Assembly (NCBI GenBank): GCA_958450365.1 | Contig: CAUEEP010000408.1 | Coordinates: 67,501-131,500, forward strand | DNA: 64,000 nucleotides | Source of the DNA: Mesorhabditis belari | Lineage: Eukaryota; Nematoda; Chromadorea; Rhabditida; Rhabditidae | Reading direction: 5' to 3' | Shown: positions 1 to 12,575 of the stretch, in pieces | Numbering within the stretch: position 1 is the stretch's first letter | How the letters are laid out: each line of letters starts with the position of its first letter | Made by a program: the position numbers and the translations under genes | Notes under the pieces: generated by a model | What the model was told of the DNA's origin: nothing | The model's input: only the letters and a program-made list of their open reading frames with translations | Databases searched by the model: none

Positions 1-175
1 GTCTAGGACAAAGTACACTCCAGGACAAAGTACACTCCAGGACAAAGCACACTTCAGGACAAAGTACAGTCCAGGACAAAGTACACTCCAGGACAAGGAG
101 CAGTCCAGGACAAAGTACACTCCAGGACAAAGTACACTCCAGGACAAAGCACACTTCAGGACAATCGACGAGGGC
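1..175. repeat. 17-bp minisatellite
   Basis: About nine head-to-tail copies of a 17-bp unit (aggacaaagtacactcc) with a few substitutions. The array runs off the left edge of the window, so its full size is unknown. Confidence 0.9.
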
Positions 176-185
176 AAACGCAGCG

Positions 186-322
186 CATAGCGCACCAGAA
201 TCTAGCACACCAGAATCTAGCACACCAGAATCTAGCACACCAGAATCTAGCACACCAGAATCTAGCGCACGAGAATCTAGCACACCAGAATCTAGCGCAC
301 GAGAATCTAGCGCAACAGAATC
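186..322. repeat. 15-bp minisatellite
   Basis: About nine copies of gcacaccagaatcta, with cacacc/gcacga variants. It starts about ten bases after the end of the previous array, although the two units are unrelated. Confidence 0.9.
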
Positions 323-525
323 ATATGAAATCCGTGAATACTGAGGTGTGCCCATCTCATTTCATCCGTTTTCTCCAATTCTCAAAAGCCAACTCCGCTG
401 AGCAAATATTTTCATTGAAAGTCCTGTTCTTGTGGAGTTCAATCGATTTTCTCTTTTTCTCATTGTCTTTTATCGCTTTCAGAATTCGCTTCAGAATTCG
501 CATTTAATTCTTGCACTTTTAGGTA

Positions 526-3500
526 ATGAACCTGACGATAGAGTCAATCCCTCGCTCTCCCACTCTTCACATCACCTCCCCATCCACTTCACAACTATCC
601 GATGATTACACAATTGAAACTCGCATTCTGATGACGATGATCTTCACATCATTGTCGATTATCGGAGTTGTCGGTAATGCGATGGTGGTGCTCGTTGTGA
701 CAACAGTGAAAGGAATGGTAAGTGATGATGATTCTTATCATTCTTGAGCTCTAAAGATCATCCTTGAACGCTAAAGAACGCTAATAAGAAGGAATTCTCA
801 ACTGGGTATAATGGCTAAACATTTAACTTTGTAAATCCAAAAAAGGAGAGCAGCTGACTCGAGCTAGAGCACTCGAGCTAGAGCACTCGAGCTAGAGCAC
901 TCGAGCTAGAGCACTCGAGCTAGAGCACTCGAGCTAGAGCACTCGAGCTAGAGCACTCGAGCTAGAGCACTCGAGCTAGAGCACTCGAGCTAGAGCACTC
1001 GAGCTAGAGCACTCGAGCTAGAGCACTCGAGCTAGAGCACTCGAGCTAGAGCACTCGAGCTAGAGCACTCGAGCTAGAGCACTCGAGCTAGAGCACTCGA
1101 GCTAGAGCACTCGAGCTAGAGCACTCGAGCTAGAGCACTCGAGCTAGAGCACTCGAACTCGAACTCTGTCTTGTATTCTAACGCACTGCCAGTCGGCACT
1201 GCCACTCGGCCATCACCGCCACTTGAGGCCTCTTGGAAAACTCTTATAAACTCACGGTGCGATTGTCCTAGACATCCTAGTCCTAGAATCCTAGACAAAA
1301 CTTTGAGCGCTTATAACTTTTGACAGAGTACTCTATAGCTGAAACGGAAAGCAGAATCGGAATCAGCGTGAAATTCTGTGTCAAATGATGGCTTATTTCA
1401 TTCCCCTAGCACACACAGTTGGCATTGTCTTATGATTATAAGACAAACCAAGCTGTTAACCTGGCTTGGTACAGATTTAGAGTTAATCCGTAATTAAACA
1501 AACCTTCTAGCCGGATCTCAGAGTTTTTAAACTATTAGGCTTTTCAGTTTTCTCTTTTCTTTTTGTACTTTTCGTACGTTTAAAGATTTTCTAGACAAAG
1601 AAAAGAAGAAATAGAAAAGAAAAGACTTTCTGAAGCCAGAGCCAGCCAGATCCAGTCAGATCCAAGCCAGGAATCTTCCCTTAGACAGCTTTTAGCTTGG
1701 TCTGACTTTATTACAAGCTTGGCTCACAAAAACCGCAAAACAAGAGCTCTTCTGCCCTCTAGCCTGAAGCTTTTCGCAAGACCTCTGGACCCAGAATTCA
1801 AGAAAAACTCTCATAACTAACTCAAAACATTTTATAAATCATTTTATAAATCATCATTTGTCTAGGCAAGCACCACCAATTGCTACCTCGTCTCACTGGC
1901 GATAGCTGACTCCACATTTTTCGTCGCCACTCTCCCAAGCGAGTTGATGTTTTTGCATGGCGGTGAGTCACTAATGCAAACATAAATTACGTTATAAAGT
2001 AATGTATCGAAAATGAGACATTGTCCAGTACCTAGGAAACTAGATCATAGCCAGTCGGGCGTCACTTGACCTGCAATCTGGACCTAATCTTGGGCCTAGG
2101 TTTGCCCTAGATCTGGCCCTCGGCCTAGATCTTGCCCTGATCCTGGATCTAGATCTGACCTTGATCCTGGATCTAGATCTGACCCTGATCCTGGGCCTAG
2201 GTCTGGCCCTGATCCTGGACCTAGATCGGCCCCGATCCTGGACCTAGATCTGGCCCTGATTCTGGATCTAGATCTGGCCCTGATCTTGGATCTAGATCTG
2301 GCCCTGATCCTGGACCTAGATCTGGCCCTGATCTTGGATCTAGATCTGGCCCTGATCCTGGACCTAGATCTGGCCCTGATCCTGGACCTAGATCGGCCCC
2401 GATCCTGGACCTAGATCTGGCCCTGATCCTGAGTCTAGATCTGGCTCTGATCCTGGGCCTAGATAGGCCCTGATCCTGGATCTAGATCTTGCCCTGATCC
2501 TGGATCTAGATCGGCATAGATCTGGCCCCGATCCTGGACCTAGATCTGGCCCTAGGTTGACCGGACTAAGCCAGAGCTTGTCCTAGAAACTGGGCTGGTC
2601 TAAAATTCGAAGCATTCTCTAAAATTCTATGCCTTTTTTCCAGATGGCGGCTGGTACCTGTTCGGCTCAATCGGTTGCTCATTTTTCACCTCTTTACCGT
2701 ATTTCGCGTTGACTTCGTCCGTTCTTTCCATCACTGCTTTCACCGTTGAGCGATATTTAGGCATTTGCTATCCATACAAGCAATTGTGAGTTTTTATGGC
2801 TAGAAACGTCGATTCAATTGCCCAATCTTAGTGGGAATCTTACTGCCGAACAGTAAAGAAAGATCTTTCCATAAATTGTTGGCTCCTGAGATTTTGCCTC
2901 CGATAGTGCACGAGTCCACCATGGGAATTTTTCCTTTCGATAAATCAAAAATCTGATTACAACAAGTTTTAGTGTGCATTCCAGATAAGCTTAAAACAAA
3001 ATATCTTGAAGATCGGTGGCTTCAAAAAGGAGCTAGACTCTCGACAAGGTTCTACAGTCATAAACCGAGTTGTTTACGTTGTTTAAAAAGCTGAAAAATG
3101 ATCCTTTTCTTAAAAAATGCTTTTGCTATAAAGCTATTTTTCCTATTTTTCCTATTTCCTTTGATAAGTTTCCTCGTTTGAGCTTTTCCAGATTTCCAGA
3201 TCTCGATTTTGGTTCGACTTTCACGCGATCTCTATTTTTATGTACGAATTTGAAAAGAAAACAAGAATAAGCAAGGAAACACTTTGTAAATTGTCTACTT
3301 TTATTTAAGTGAGAAGAAAAGATAGCTAGTTGTTATGTAAATTTCGGTTGGAAACTCGATTTATGTCTGTAGAACCTTGTCGAGAGTCTAGCTCGAGAGT
3401 CTAGCTCCTTTTTGAAGTGTCCGATCTTCAAGATATTTTGTTTTAAGCTTATCTGGAATGCACACTAAAACTTTTTGTAATCAGATTTTTGATTTACTTA

Positions 3501-6500
3501 AAGGAAAACTTTAAAGACTTGAACAAGTCTTGAAGGCTTGAAGTCCTTGAAGCCTTGAGGTCCTTGAAGTCCTTGAAGCCTTGAAGCCTTGAAGTCCTTG
3601 AAGTCCTTGAAGGCTTGAAGTCCTTGAACTCCTTGAAGGCTTGAAGTCCTTGAACTCCTTGAAGGCTTGAAGTCCTTGAAGCCTTGAGGTCCTTGAAGTC
3701 CTTGAAGTCCTTGAAGTCCTTGAAGTCCTGGAAGGCTTGAAGGCTTGAAGTCCTTGAAGGCTTGAACTCCTTAAAGCTTAATCCTTTCAGAACGTGGTGC
3801 TCAGTGGCCAGAGCAAAAACGATAATCAAAGGGATTTGGCTATTCTCATTGCTTTACAACGCTCCATGGATTTACCTGGCAACAATTATGAATGAGGAAG
3901 ATGGTTTGAAAATTTGCACTTTCGCTCTCGACAGGGATAATTGGTCCTACAAAGTGGGTCTTGAATTTAAAGATTTAAAGATAACTGAATAAGTTTTACA
4001 GTACTTCTTTATACCTCCCCATTTTTTCCTATGAATACCTGCTCATTTTGTGGGGTTTTGTGGCATTTTGTGGCATTCTGTGACATAGTTTTGTGAGGAC
4101 ATTAAGCCAAAGAGTTTGTAGTAATGGTAGTAATGTAGTAATCTAAATTAGGACAAATAAAAACCCCATAATAAGCACTTCGCTTGACCTTTGAATGATA
4201 GACAATTGCTGCGAAGAACACGCAATTTGTTCATTTGGTAATATTTAATAGAAAGTTGAGTCAAATGAGTTCCAGATTTCAATAGGATGTAGAGGTAGAA
4301 CATACGAACAATAAACTAGTAAGCAGCACAATATAAATAGGCTGAATTGAGCTCTTTCCTCTTTCAAATAGGCTGGATTGAGCTCTTCAGTGATTTCTGA
4401 AGCTTTTGATGTTTTGATGTAAGGCTTTGAACAAACTTTGGCTTCTTGAACCACACTGTAAAGCTGAAACACTGAAAAATCTGGAGATCTGGAGAGATCC
4501 ATCTGGAGATCTGGAGAGCTAGGTGGCAACTCAGAAAAAGAAATCAAGTACGGGAAGTTGTTTTGGCAGAACTCTTGAACTTACTTGGATTTGTGAGCTG
4601 GTGCGCCATCGTGCTGATAAACTATTTACAAGCTCAGAGCAAGAGCTCATCTTTGAGAAGAGCCAGGTAGTTATCAGAATTGACTTTCACGCCTTGGAAA
4701 CAAATATGAGAGGAATCTTTCATGTTGCGGTGACGCCGAAAGCCATCACAGAAGCTGGATGTGCACTTCGAGAAACCGTAGCTAATCTGCTCTGGATCAA
4801 TAAGTGATCTGCTCTGGATCAATAGCTGGGAAATAGCTGGGAAATAGCGGGAAATAGCGGGAAATAGCGGGAAATAGCGGGAAATGGCACTTCTAACGAC
4901 TTTAAGACGCTTATGAATCTCCAGCGCCGAGATTTGTGCAATTCGATGATCGATTATTTCAATAGGATGTAGAGGCAGAACGACATTGAGCAACGTAAAA
5001 GACATCGAATCTTTAAAAGATCTAGAGGGCTAAAATGAAATGAAAATTCAATAAAAATCTGATCTGTTAGAGCGCATTGATATTGAATTTAGTCCTTCCT
5101 TCACCAAGGAATGAAAATAAACTTTCACATCATCATCAATCAAATGTTAGAGTCATCTTCATATGTAAATCTTGAATGATCCTTGTAAACGTCCACAAGA
5201 TTTACTTCTAGATTACCATAGTAAAAAGTAGATTGAGCAGGTGTTGATGAATAGGAAGAGGAAGATGATGGTAAAGATGAATAGGAAGAGGAAGATGATG
5301 GTAAAGATGAATAGGAAGAGGAAGATGATGGTACAGATGAATAGGAAGAGGAAGATGATGGTAAAGATGAATAGGAAGAGGAAGATGATGGTAAAGATGA
5401 ATAGGAAGAGGAAGATGATGGTACAGATGAATAGGAAGAGGAAGATGATGGTAAAGATGAATAGGAAGAGGAAGATGATGGTAAAGATGAATAGGAAGAG
5501 GAAGATGATGGTAAAGATGAATAGGAAGAGGAAGATGATGGTACAGATGAATAGGAAGAGGAAGATGATGGTACAGATGAATAGGAAGAGGAAGATGATG
5601 GTACAGATGAATAGGAAGAGGAAGATGATGGTAAAGATGAATAGGAAGAGGAAGATGATGGTACAGATGAATAGGAAGAGGAAGATGATGGTAAAGATGA
5701 ATAGGAAGAGGAAGATGATGGTAAAGATGCATAGGAAGAGGAAGATGATGGTACAGATGAATAGGAATAGGAAAAAATGGAGAGGTAAAGTACCGATTTT
5801 TTCTTTAGGCAATCTACCTCTTCGACTTCTTCTCATTCTACGCAATTCCGATGTTGCTGAATATCGTTATTTACGTGAAAATCGCTATTCAAATCTCGCG
5901 ATGTGGCACAAAAATGAAACACACGATGAATAAGAGTTTGTTTTCTTTTTATAACACCAAACAATTCCTAGCCAAGATTATCTGGTTCATACACTTTTTC
6001 TCCTACAGCTTCTAGAGCTTCTACAGCTTCTACAGCTTCTACAGCTTCTAGAGCTTCTACAGCTTCTACAGCTTCTACAGCTTCTACAGCTTCTACAGCT
6101 TCTACAGCTTCTACAGCTTCTACAGCTTCTACAGCTTCTAGAGCTTCTAGAGCTTCTACAGCTTCTAGAGCTTCTAGAGCTACCGTTCAAACGCGCGACA
6201 TCGATTGCTAAACTTCCAATACAATAGACTTCTTTACAGAACACTCAAAAGCTGGTTAGGAAAAATTTGAATACTCAAAAGTTTTGTATTCAAAAGTACA
6301 AAAGTACCAAAAGTACAATCTTCATTGAAAGTAAATATGAAAAAATAGATTTGGAAAGCATGACGAAAAAGATTTTAGGTTTAAACAACAACAGCAGTCC
6401 GACAAAATCCGAGAGTAGTCAGGATTTCCACGTTTCCGGCAGTGCTCGGCAGCAAAAAGGGAGAAATTCGGTGAGATTCGTGTTTAAACTATGAAAAGCT

Positions 6501-9500
6501 GTTTTCAATGCTTCTTCAATGCTTCTCCGAATCAATTTCTTTAACGAAATTCCCGATGATATACTAATGACGATTATTTTTCGTCTCAACTCAACTTTTT
6601 AAGGACTTTTATTAGCTATTTCGTAGAAATTTCTTGATAACTTTATACTCATTTTTAAGAGGAGATTCAGGGCTATCGAATGACGATAATTATTTAGTTT
6701 ATCATTCAATTTACACCAAATTACCATAAAAACTAATCGAAGTGTCCCCTACAGAAGCGTAGTCGAAGTTTACTCTCAAACAAACGTTCATATCTCGACA
6801 CCAGTACGTTTATTTCTATTCGTTTAGATATCAAATTAAAGTAGAGAAAATGGGTAATTTTTTGAGATATTGCACAGAGTTTTAGCATTAATCAATGCCT
6901 AGAAAAAAAGTGTTTGAAAAATGATGAAAAATCGACTTTTTTTGGCACTTTTCAATCGAAAATTTACATTTGATATAATGTTTTTCAGCTCAAAATCCAA
7001 CAAACATTCGTTTCTTTTATTGAATATTTTTAATCTACATAGCTCAAAGTACCGTAAAAACTCTAATAGAACGGTAAAAAGTGATTAAAGAGTGCCAAAA
7101 AAAGTCGATTTTTCATCATTTTTCAAACACTTCTTTCTAGGCATTGATTAATGCTAAAAATATGTGTTATATCTCAAAAAATTACCCATTTTCTCTACTT
7201 TAATTTAACATCTAAACGAATAGAAATAAATGCACTGGTGTCGAGATATGAGCGTTTGTTTGAGAGTAAACTTTGACTACGCTTCTAGAGGGGACACTTC
7301 TATTAGTTTTTACAGTATCATTGAAACAGTTAACGCTACGCGACTGTACGCTCAAGAATAGCATCTTCAGAATGCGTTAATTTGCATAGAACCTAGAAAG
7401 TACTGTTTTCTCTTTTTCTTGCTCTTTTTTTGATTGAATTGAATTGATTGATTGAATTGAATTGATTGAATTGATTGATTGAATTGATTGAATTGATTGA
7501 TTGAATTGATTCAATTGATTGAATTGATTGATTGAATTGATTGATTGAATTGATTGAATTGATTGATTGAATTGATTGAATTGATTGATTGAATTGATTC
7601 AATTGATTCAATTGATTGATTGAATTGATTGATTGAATTGAATTGATTCAATTGATTCAATTGATTGATTGAATTGATTGATTCAATTGATTGATTCAAT
7701 TGATTGATTGATTGAATTGATTGAATTGATTGATTGAATTGATTCAATTGATTCAATTGATTGATTGAATTGATTGATTGAATTGATTGATTGAATTGAT
7801 TGAATTGATTCAATTGATTGATTGAATTGATTGATTGAATTGATTGAATTGATTCAATTGATTGATTGAATTGATTGATTCAATTGATTGATTCAATTGA
7901 TTGAATTGATTGAATTGATTGAATTGATTGATTGAATTGAATTGATTGATTGAATTGATTGAATTGATTGAATTGATTGAATTGATTGATTCAATTGATT
8001 GATTCAATTGATTGATTGATTGAATTGATTGAATTGATTGAATTGATTGAATTGATTGAATTGATTGATTGAATTGAATTGATTGAATTGATTGAATTGA
8101 TTGAATTGATTGAATTGATTGAATTGATTGATTGAATTGAATTGATTGAATTGATTGATTGATTGAATTGATTGATTGATTGAATTGATTGATTGAATTG
8201 ATTGAATTGATTGATTGATTGAATTGATTGATTGAATTGATTGAATTGATTGATTGAATTGAATTGATTGAATTGATTGATTGATTGAATTGATTGAATT
8301 GATTGAATTGATTGATTGAATTGAATTGATTGAATTGATTGAATTGAATTGATTGAATTGATTGATTGAATTGATTTCTAGGTGGTGAAAATGTTGGCGA
8401 TCGTCGTGTTAGTGTTCGCTGTTTGTTGGCTTCCTTATAAAGCGATGGTTATGCACAACTCGTTCTCGCACGTCGGCAACAAATGGGATTCAGAAGCGTG
8501 AGTTGATAAACCTTTTTGAAAAGATATTATTGGAAGATATTAGCTTTTGACTGAGTAAGCTTTTTGCTAAGTAAGCTTTTAACTAAGTAAGCTTTTGACT
8601 GAGTAAGCTTTGACTAAGTAAGCTTTTGACTCTTTTGTTTCACAAAGGAAAAGGAAGGGATCGAAGCCGAGCAGAAACATCATAGCTTTTTTCGGAAACA
8701 AGACTCTTATCCACTACACAAGCTCACATTTCGAGATGGTGAAAGAAGCATTAAAAGGGATTGATTTTTGGCCTCAGACTGTTTGCCAGATTCCTCAGGT
8801 CGAATCATTTTGCAAAAACAGATATCAAGATCGGAATGAGCGTAAAATTCTGCTATACGGCTCATGCCATTTGGCCACTTCAGTCTTGTAGCCTTTCCTT
8901 TGTTGGATAACTGAAGGAATTGTTGGATAACTGAACTAATCAATTAATCAAATCTCGATTTCAGTTACATCTTTATCGCAAAGACGTTGGTTTTCATCAA
9001 TTGTGCGATAAATCCAATCCTTTACAATGTGATGTCAAAGAAATTTCGTGGCGCATTTGCTCAGCTGTTGAAAGGACGCCGACCGACACGTACATACAAT
9101 TCACCGAGTAGGTTTTATTGGGAAGTTAGAAATTATTAGAAATCATCAACGTTAGAAATCATCGGTAACGGTTAGAAATCATCGGGAAAAGTTAGAAATC
9201 ATCAGTAAGCCTTAGAAATCATCGGGAAAAGTTAGAAATCATCAGAAAACGTTAGAAATCATCGGTAAACGTTATAAATCATCGGGAAAACTTAGAAATC
9301 ATCGGGAAAACTTAGAAATCATCGGTAAATGTTAGAAATCATCAGTAAACATTAGAAATCATCGGTAAATGTTAGAAATCATCGGGAAAACTTAGAAATC
9401 ATCGGGAAAAGTTAGAAATCATCAGTAAACATTAGAAATCATCAGTTAACATTAGAAATCATCAATAAACGTTAGAAATCATCGATAAAACTTAGAAATA

Positions 9501-12117
9501 ATCGTAGTAATCTATTCATTTTTAATTGTCAGAAGATTTGTACAAAGATTTGTTCACTTCAATTGATTTTTTTAAGCTTTTAAATCATCAGATAGAGCTT
9601 TAAAGTTTATTTGGAAAAATTCTGTAAAAGTCGACTTTAAAGTGATCAATCTATTGAAAATTAGACTTAGAATTAGAGGAATGAACGGCTTTAGTTCATA
9701 GCATTGCTACAATGCTCAAAAATTTGCTTTTACCTATTACAGTATTCTCTTGGATTATACTGGTCTTAAAAGAAAGATTACAGTGCTTACTACAGTACCA
9801 TTCCAGTGCTACAGTACCATTCCAGTACTACAGTACCATTACAGTACTATAGTACCATTCCAGTACTATAGTACCATTACAGTACTATAGTACCATTACA
9901 GTACTACAGTACCATTACAGTACTATAGTACCATTACAGTACTATAGTACCATTACAGTACTATAGTACCATTACAGTACTATAGTACCATTACAGTACT
10001 ACAGTACCTTTATTCACACAAGCACCACTATTATTGTTCATAGATGTGACATTATCTTTCAATTTGGTGGAATTGTCTCGCTCGGAGACAATTCCCGTTT
10101 GTTCACAAAACGGTTTGGACATGTGTTTAATAGAGAAAGGTACGAACTCAAGAAGAGCTTTTTTCTGAAAACCTAGTGCACTTCGGGTATGAGAAATAGA
10201 AGTTTTAAAAGGCTCTTTAAAAGGCTCTTTAAAAGCTTTCCTATCGAAGAAAAGAACTCCTTACTGGTGGCCTAAGTAAGGACTGAATCTGTGGGCGTCA
10301 ATGACTCTGTGAGTGGTAGTCTAGTTCCTTATCCACTAGACCATCAATGGCTCTTTAAAAGGCTCTTTAAAAGGCTCTTTAAAAGGCTCTTTAAAAGCTT
10401 TCCTATCCAAGAAAAGAACTCCTTACTGGTGGCCTAAGTAAGGACCGAATCTGTGGGCGTCAATGACTCTGTGAGCGGCAGTCTAGCGCATTATCCACTA
10501 GACCATCAATGGCTCTTTAAAAGCTTTCCTATCGAATAAAAGAACTCCTTACTGGTGGCCTAAGTAAGGACCGAATCTGTGGGCGTCAACGACTGTGTGA
10601 GCGGCTAGTTCCTTATCCACTAGACCAGTCTAGTTCCTTATCCACTAGACCACCAATGTACCTTTCCTCCGCTAGGAAAAAGCTTTTTAAAGCATTCATT
10701 TTGAGGCCAAATTTTCGATTAAACTTGAAACTCATTTGGGAGGTGTTTTCCTTTCTGTTACCGGATTTCTGATTTGAGATTCTGTTTCCTCATACCCGAT
10801 TCTATAAAGTGCCAGGCAAAAGCTCACCTTCAGTTCCTGTCTTTCACTAGTTAGATTAACTTTTTGGTGCAATTCTATCTTTTGTTTTCCTTTCTGTTAT
10901 TTTCTATAGAAATCTCTCAATTACTTTTTTTTACTTTTTCTTATTTCTCTAGCCGGAAGAACAATGACTTTATAGCTTTCGTAAGTTTAAAAGTGTCTTA
11001 GTTCATTTAGCGATTTATTTTTGGAATGTTTGAGTTTTTGATTTAGAAAAGGATTTACTTTTAAAGTGCTTAAACTGAATAACTTTTGATTTTGAATAAA
11101 AACTGATTGAAATTTTTAACGGGCAAGATCGGCCAAGCAATTCAGATCTACTGCAATTTTCATAAACGAGAAATGTTCCAACTAGGTTCTAGTACTTGGA
11201 GCACTTGGATTTTGATATCTGCCCTGATTCTGACTGATTTACAGGATTCAGTTGAATGGAATTTTCTAAGTTCTAGAAGTTCTAGTTTCTAGGATCTAGT
11301 TTCTAGTGGGTCAGAACGAGGACAAAAGCCAAGTCCGACCCAGATCTGACCTCTGATCTGACTTCTGATCTGACCCAGGCAATCCACTGACTCCAGTGGG
11401 ATGTTCTGACTTAAAAATACTTTAACTGACTAGGCCAGAAGACTCAGGGCTAAGCCAATCAGCGCTAAGCCAGAAGCCAAGTCTAGCTCGGTCCAGGTCG
11501 GTCTAGCTCGGTCCAGGTCGGTCCAGGTCGGTCCAGGTCGGTCCAGCTCGATCCAGGTCGGTCCAGCTCGGTCCAGCTCGATCCAGCTCGGTCCGGCTCG
11601 GTCCAGCTCGATCCAGGTCGGTCCAGGTCGGTTCAGCTCGATCCAGGTCGGTCCAAGTCTAGTCATGGCTTAGGTCTAGACATGACATGGCTCTTGGACC
11701 TTGAAGCCGACTTCTCTGGCTTCTGTGGCTCTCTGGCAACGATAAAACTCTGGCATCGACAACGATGGCAACGATTCCCAACAATTCTCATAAGATAAAA
11801 GATATTCAGTTAAAGAGCAATACCTTATAGCAATTGAAATTGAATAAATGCAAATTCCAGAGACGGGCACGTCATTCTTAGCTCCTCGGCCAGCCTCCTC
11901 GCAAGATCGGCGCCCAAGTGGCGATGAAGAGAGATCATTGATGGGATCAAGAGAAAGATTTCTCGATGAACAACCACCGAACAGTCCCTTAACACACTCA
12001 GCTACCAATCCCGCAAGAAAACACTCTCAGAATGGTCATAAGAACTCTGTGCGCTTCTCGCCGCGTACACAACTCGGCTCACCGCTTGTCTCTGATGGAA
12101 TCATTGTTGAGTTGTAG
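526..12117 (+). CDS. trhr-1: TRH receptor-like neuropeptide GPCR
   Basis: Class A seven-transmembrane receptor, 474 residues in ten exons: 526-717, 1866-1962, 2644-2785, 3791-3953, 5809-5935, 6379-6470, 8382-8497, 8965-9107, 10044-10139, 11861-12117. All junctions are GT/AG and the phases join without a stop. Visible motifs are Cys108 at the top of TM3 with partner Cys186 in extracellular loop 2, ERY 132-134 ending TM3, CWLP 286-289 in TM6, and NPILY 326-330 in TM7. The pattern RAKTIIKGIW entering TM4 and KMLAIVVLVFAVCWLPYKAM in TM6 resembles thyrotropin-releasing-hormone receptors, whose nematode ortholog is trhr-1. The N-terminus has an NLT glycosylation site. The third intracellular loop and tail are Ser/Thr-rich. 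The ATG lies three bases after a splice acceptor at 521-522, suggesting trans-splicing or a 5' UTR intron. The family is confident; orthology to trhr-1 is inferred from motif resemblance. Confidence 0.85.
855..1160. repeat. 14-bp minisatellite with palindromic unit
   Basis: About 21 near-perfect copies of ctcgagctagagca in intron 1 of the GPCR. The unit contains CTCGAG (self-complementary) and CTAG, so single strands could fold on themselves. Confidence 0.95.
1290..1400. repeat. copy of a dispersed repeat in intron 1
   Basis: The stretch aaactttgagcgcttataac, followed by a gap and cagcgtgaaattctgtgtca, recurs in variant form near 8820-8875, at 23890-23970 (inverted), 24290-24380 and 52480-52550. 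Function unknown. Confidence 0.6.
2075..2560. repeat. 24-bp minisatellite
   Basis: About 20 degenerate copies of a unit like gatctggccctgatcctgga plus ccta, in intron 2 of the GPCR. Variants alternate along the array, suggesting several rounds of duplication. Confidence 0.9.
3500..3775. repeat. 9-bp minisatellite
   Basis: Array of cttgaagtc / cttgaaggc units ending about 15 bases before the acceptor of exon 4. It creates long open frames on the minus strand that are not genes. Confidence 0.9.
4500..4812 (-). pseudogene. mariner/maT-like transposase remnant in GPCR intron 4
   Basis: Read on the minus strand, the segment gives VMAFGV, then VKVNSDNYLALLKDELL, then MAHQLTN...SKFKSSAKTTSRT. This resembles the central part of mariner/maT transposases (VMvfG ... 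lkVNsdvYle.L ... DgAPAHka). Frames are broken by stops and indels. The downstream sequence ttcaataggatgtagagg occurs at 4278 and again at 4957, so the remnant may be partly duplicated. It is non-functional. Confidence 0.55.
4826..4886. repeat. 10-bp minisatellite
   Basis: Six copies of gggaaatagc, between the transposase remnant and the next repeat. Confidence 0.85.
5240..5770. repeat. 30-bp minisatellite in GPCR intron 4
   Basis: Roughly 17 very uniform 30-bp copies (ataggaagaggaagatgatg plus gtaaagatga or gtacagatga). The a/c variant in gtaaag versus gtacag is interspersed. It ends about 40 bases before the acceptor of exon 5. The repeat is open in several frames only because its length is a multiple of three. 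Confidence 0.95.
6002..6182. repeat. 9-bp minisatellite
   Basis: About 20 copies of agcttctac / agcttctag within GPCR intron 5. Confidence 0.95.
6722..7320. mobile_element. foldback MITE in GPCR intron 6
   Basis: Two arms of about 240 bases are inverted copies. The left arm begins taccataaaaactaatcgaa and the right arm ends ttctattagtttttacagta. Both arms contain acacca/actggtgtcgag, a run with gaaaatgggtaatttttt, and the palindromic centre cgactttttttggcact. An internal copy of the end motif, taccgtaaaaactctaatag, lies near 7050. The ends match the MITE family at 28211, 32950 and 38108. No coding capacity is seen. Confidence 0.8.
7430..8376. repeat. AATTGATTG satellite-like array
   Basis: About 950 bases made only of gattgaatt, gattgatt and gattcaatt units, stopping four bases before the acceptor of GPCR exon 7. 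The array therefore forms the whole pyrimidine-tract neighbourhood of that exon. Translations of it are low-complexity and not genes. Confidence 0.95.
8545..8635. repeat. 18-bp short tandem array
   Basis: About five copies of gactgagtaagcttttgact-type units in GPCR intron 7. The rest of that intron, to 8960, shows a copy of the dispersed repeat described at 1290 and nothing else recognisable. Confidence 0.8.
9128..9502. repeat. 20-bp minisatellite
   Basis: About 18 copies of gttagaaatcatcggtaaac with variable third quarter (ggta, ggga, agta). It begins about 20 bases after exon 8 of the GPCR. Confidence 0.95.
9785..10012. repeat. 19-bp minisatellite
   Basis: About 11 copies of acagtactatagtaccatt in GPCR intron 8, just upstream of exon 9. 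Confidence 0.95.
10190..10665 (-). repeat. three tandem copies of a tRNA-like repeat
   Basis: Three direct copies of about 100-150 bases, each with a minus-strand A-box match TGGTCTAGTGG (near 10333-10343, 10495-10505, 10617-10627) and a B-box-like GATTCRGTCC about 50 bases downstream. Copies are separated by repeats of aaaaggctcttt. They lack clear acceptor-stem pairing, so they are better read as tRNA-derived repeats than as tRNA genes. They lie in GPCR intron 9. Confidence 0.65.
11475..11655. repeat. 10-bp minisatellite
   Basis: Units of gtccagctcg / gtccaggtcg / atccaggtcg, about 18 copies, in the last intron of the GPCR. Confidence 0.9.
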
Positions 12118-12489
12118 ACATGTTTAATGGGAAAATGGCATGGATAAGTGGTGATAAAGGATATTATTAAAAAGCTGATAGATATAGGAAAGTCAAAAGG
12201 AAATCAAAAGTCAAAAGGAACTTGATTCAAGAATTTACTGAATTTGATATGATTTTGGATAGATATCGATTGGATTAACGTTTAAAACTAAAATCTAAAG
12301 GCTAAAATGAATCCAATCAGCCCTGTACTATCTATTATGATCATTTATCCATAAAAGTTTTTCCAAATTCCATTTCTAAACATGTCTATCACAGTAAACT
12401 TGTTCTCCGGTGTGTACTTTGTGCTGAAATTTGTAAACACACGCTTTCCAGTGCACTGGTTTCTTCGTTTTCTTGCGAAATCATGAAAT

Positions 12490-12575
12490 TTCTGTAGGAA
12501 ACTGAAGAAACTGTGGAAAACTGAAGAAACTATAGGAAACTGAAGAAACTGTAGGAAACTGAAGAAACTCCCGGA
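12490..12575. repeat. 19-bp short tandem array
   Basis: Four copies of ggaaactgaagaaactgta-like units downstream of the GPCR. Between the GPCR stop and here I see only a copy of the roughly 50-bp interspersed repeat (12410-12460). Confidence 0.8.

Noticed and set aside
855..1160. Possible CRISPR array
   Set aside because: Repeats are directly adjacent with no spacers, as in every tandem array here, and the genome is eukaryotic.
4245..4547. 100-residue minus-strand open frame in GPCR intron 4
   Set aside because: Part of the decayed transposase neighbourhood; stops break the homologous frame and the rest is chance.
5208..5933. Long open frames on both strands (up to 230 residues) over 5.2-5.9 kb
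   Set aside because: They are translations of a 30-bp minisatellite inside a GPCR intron. The unit length is a multiple of three, so lack of stops is automatic.
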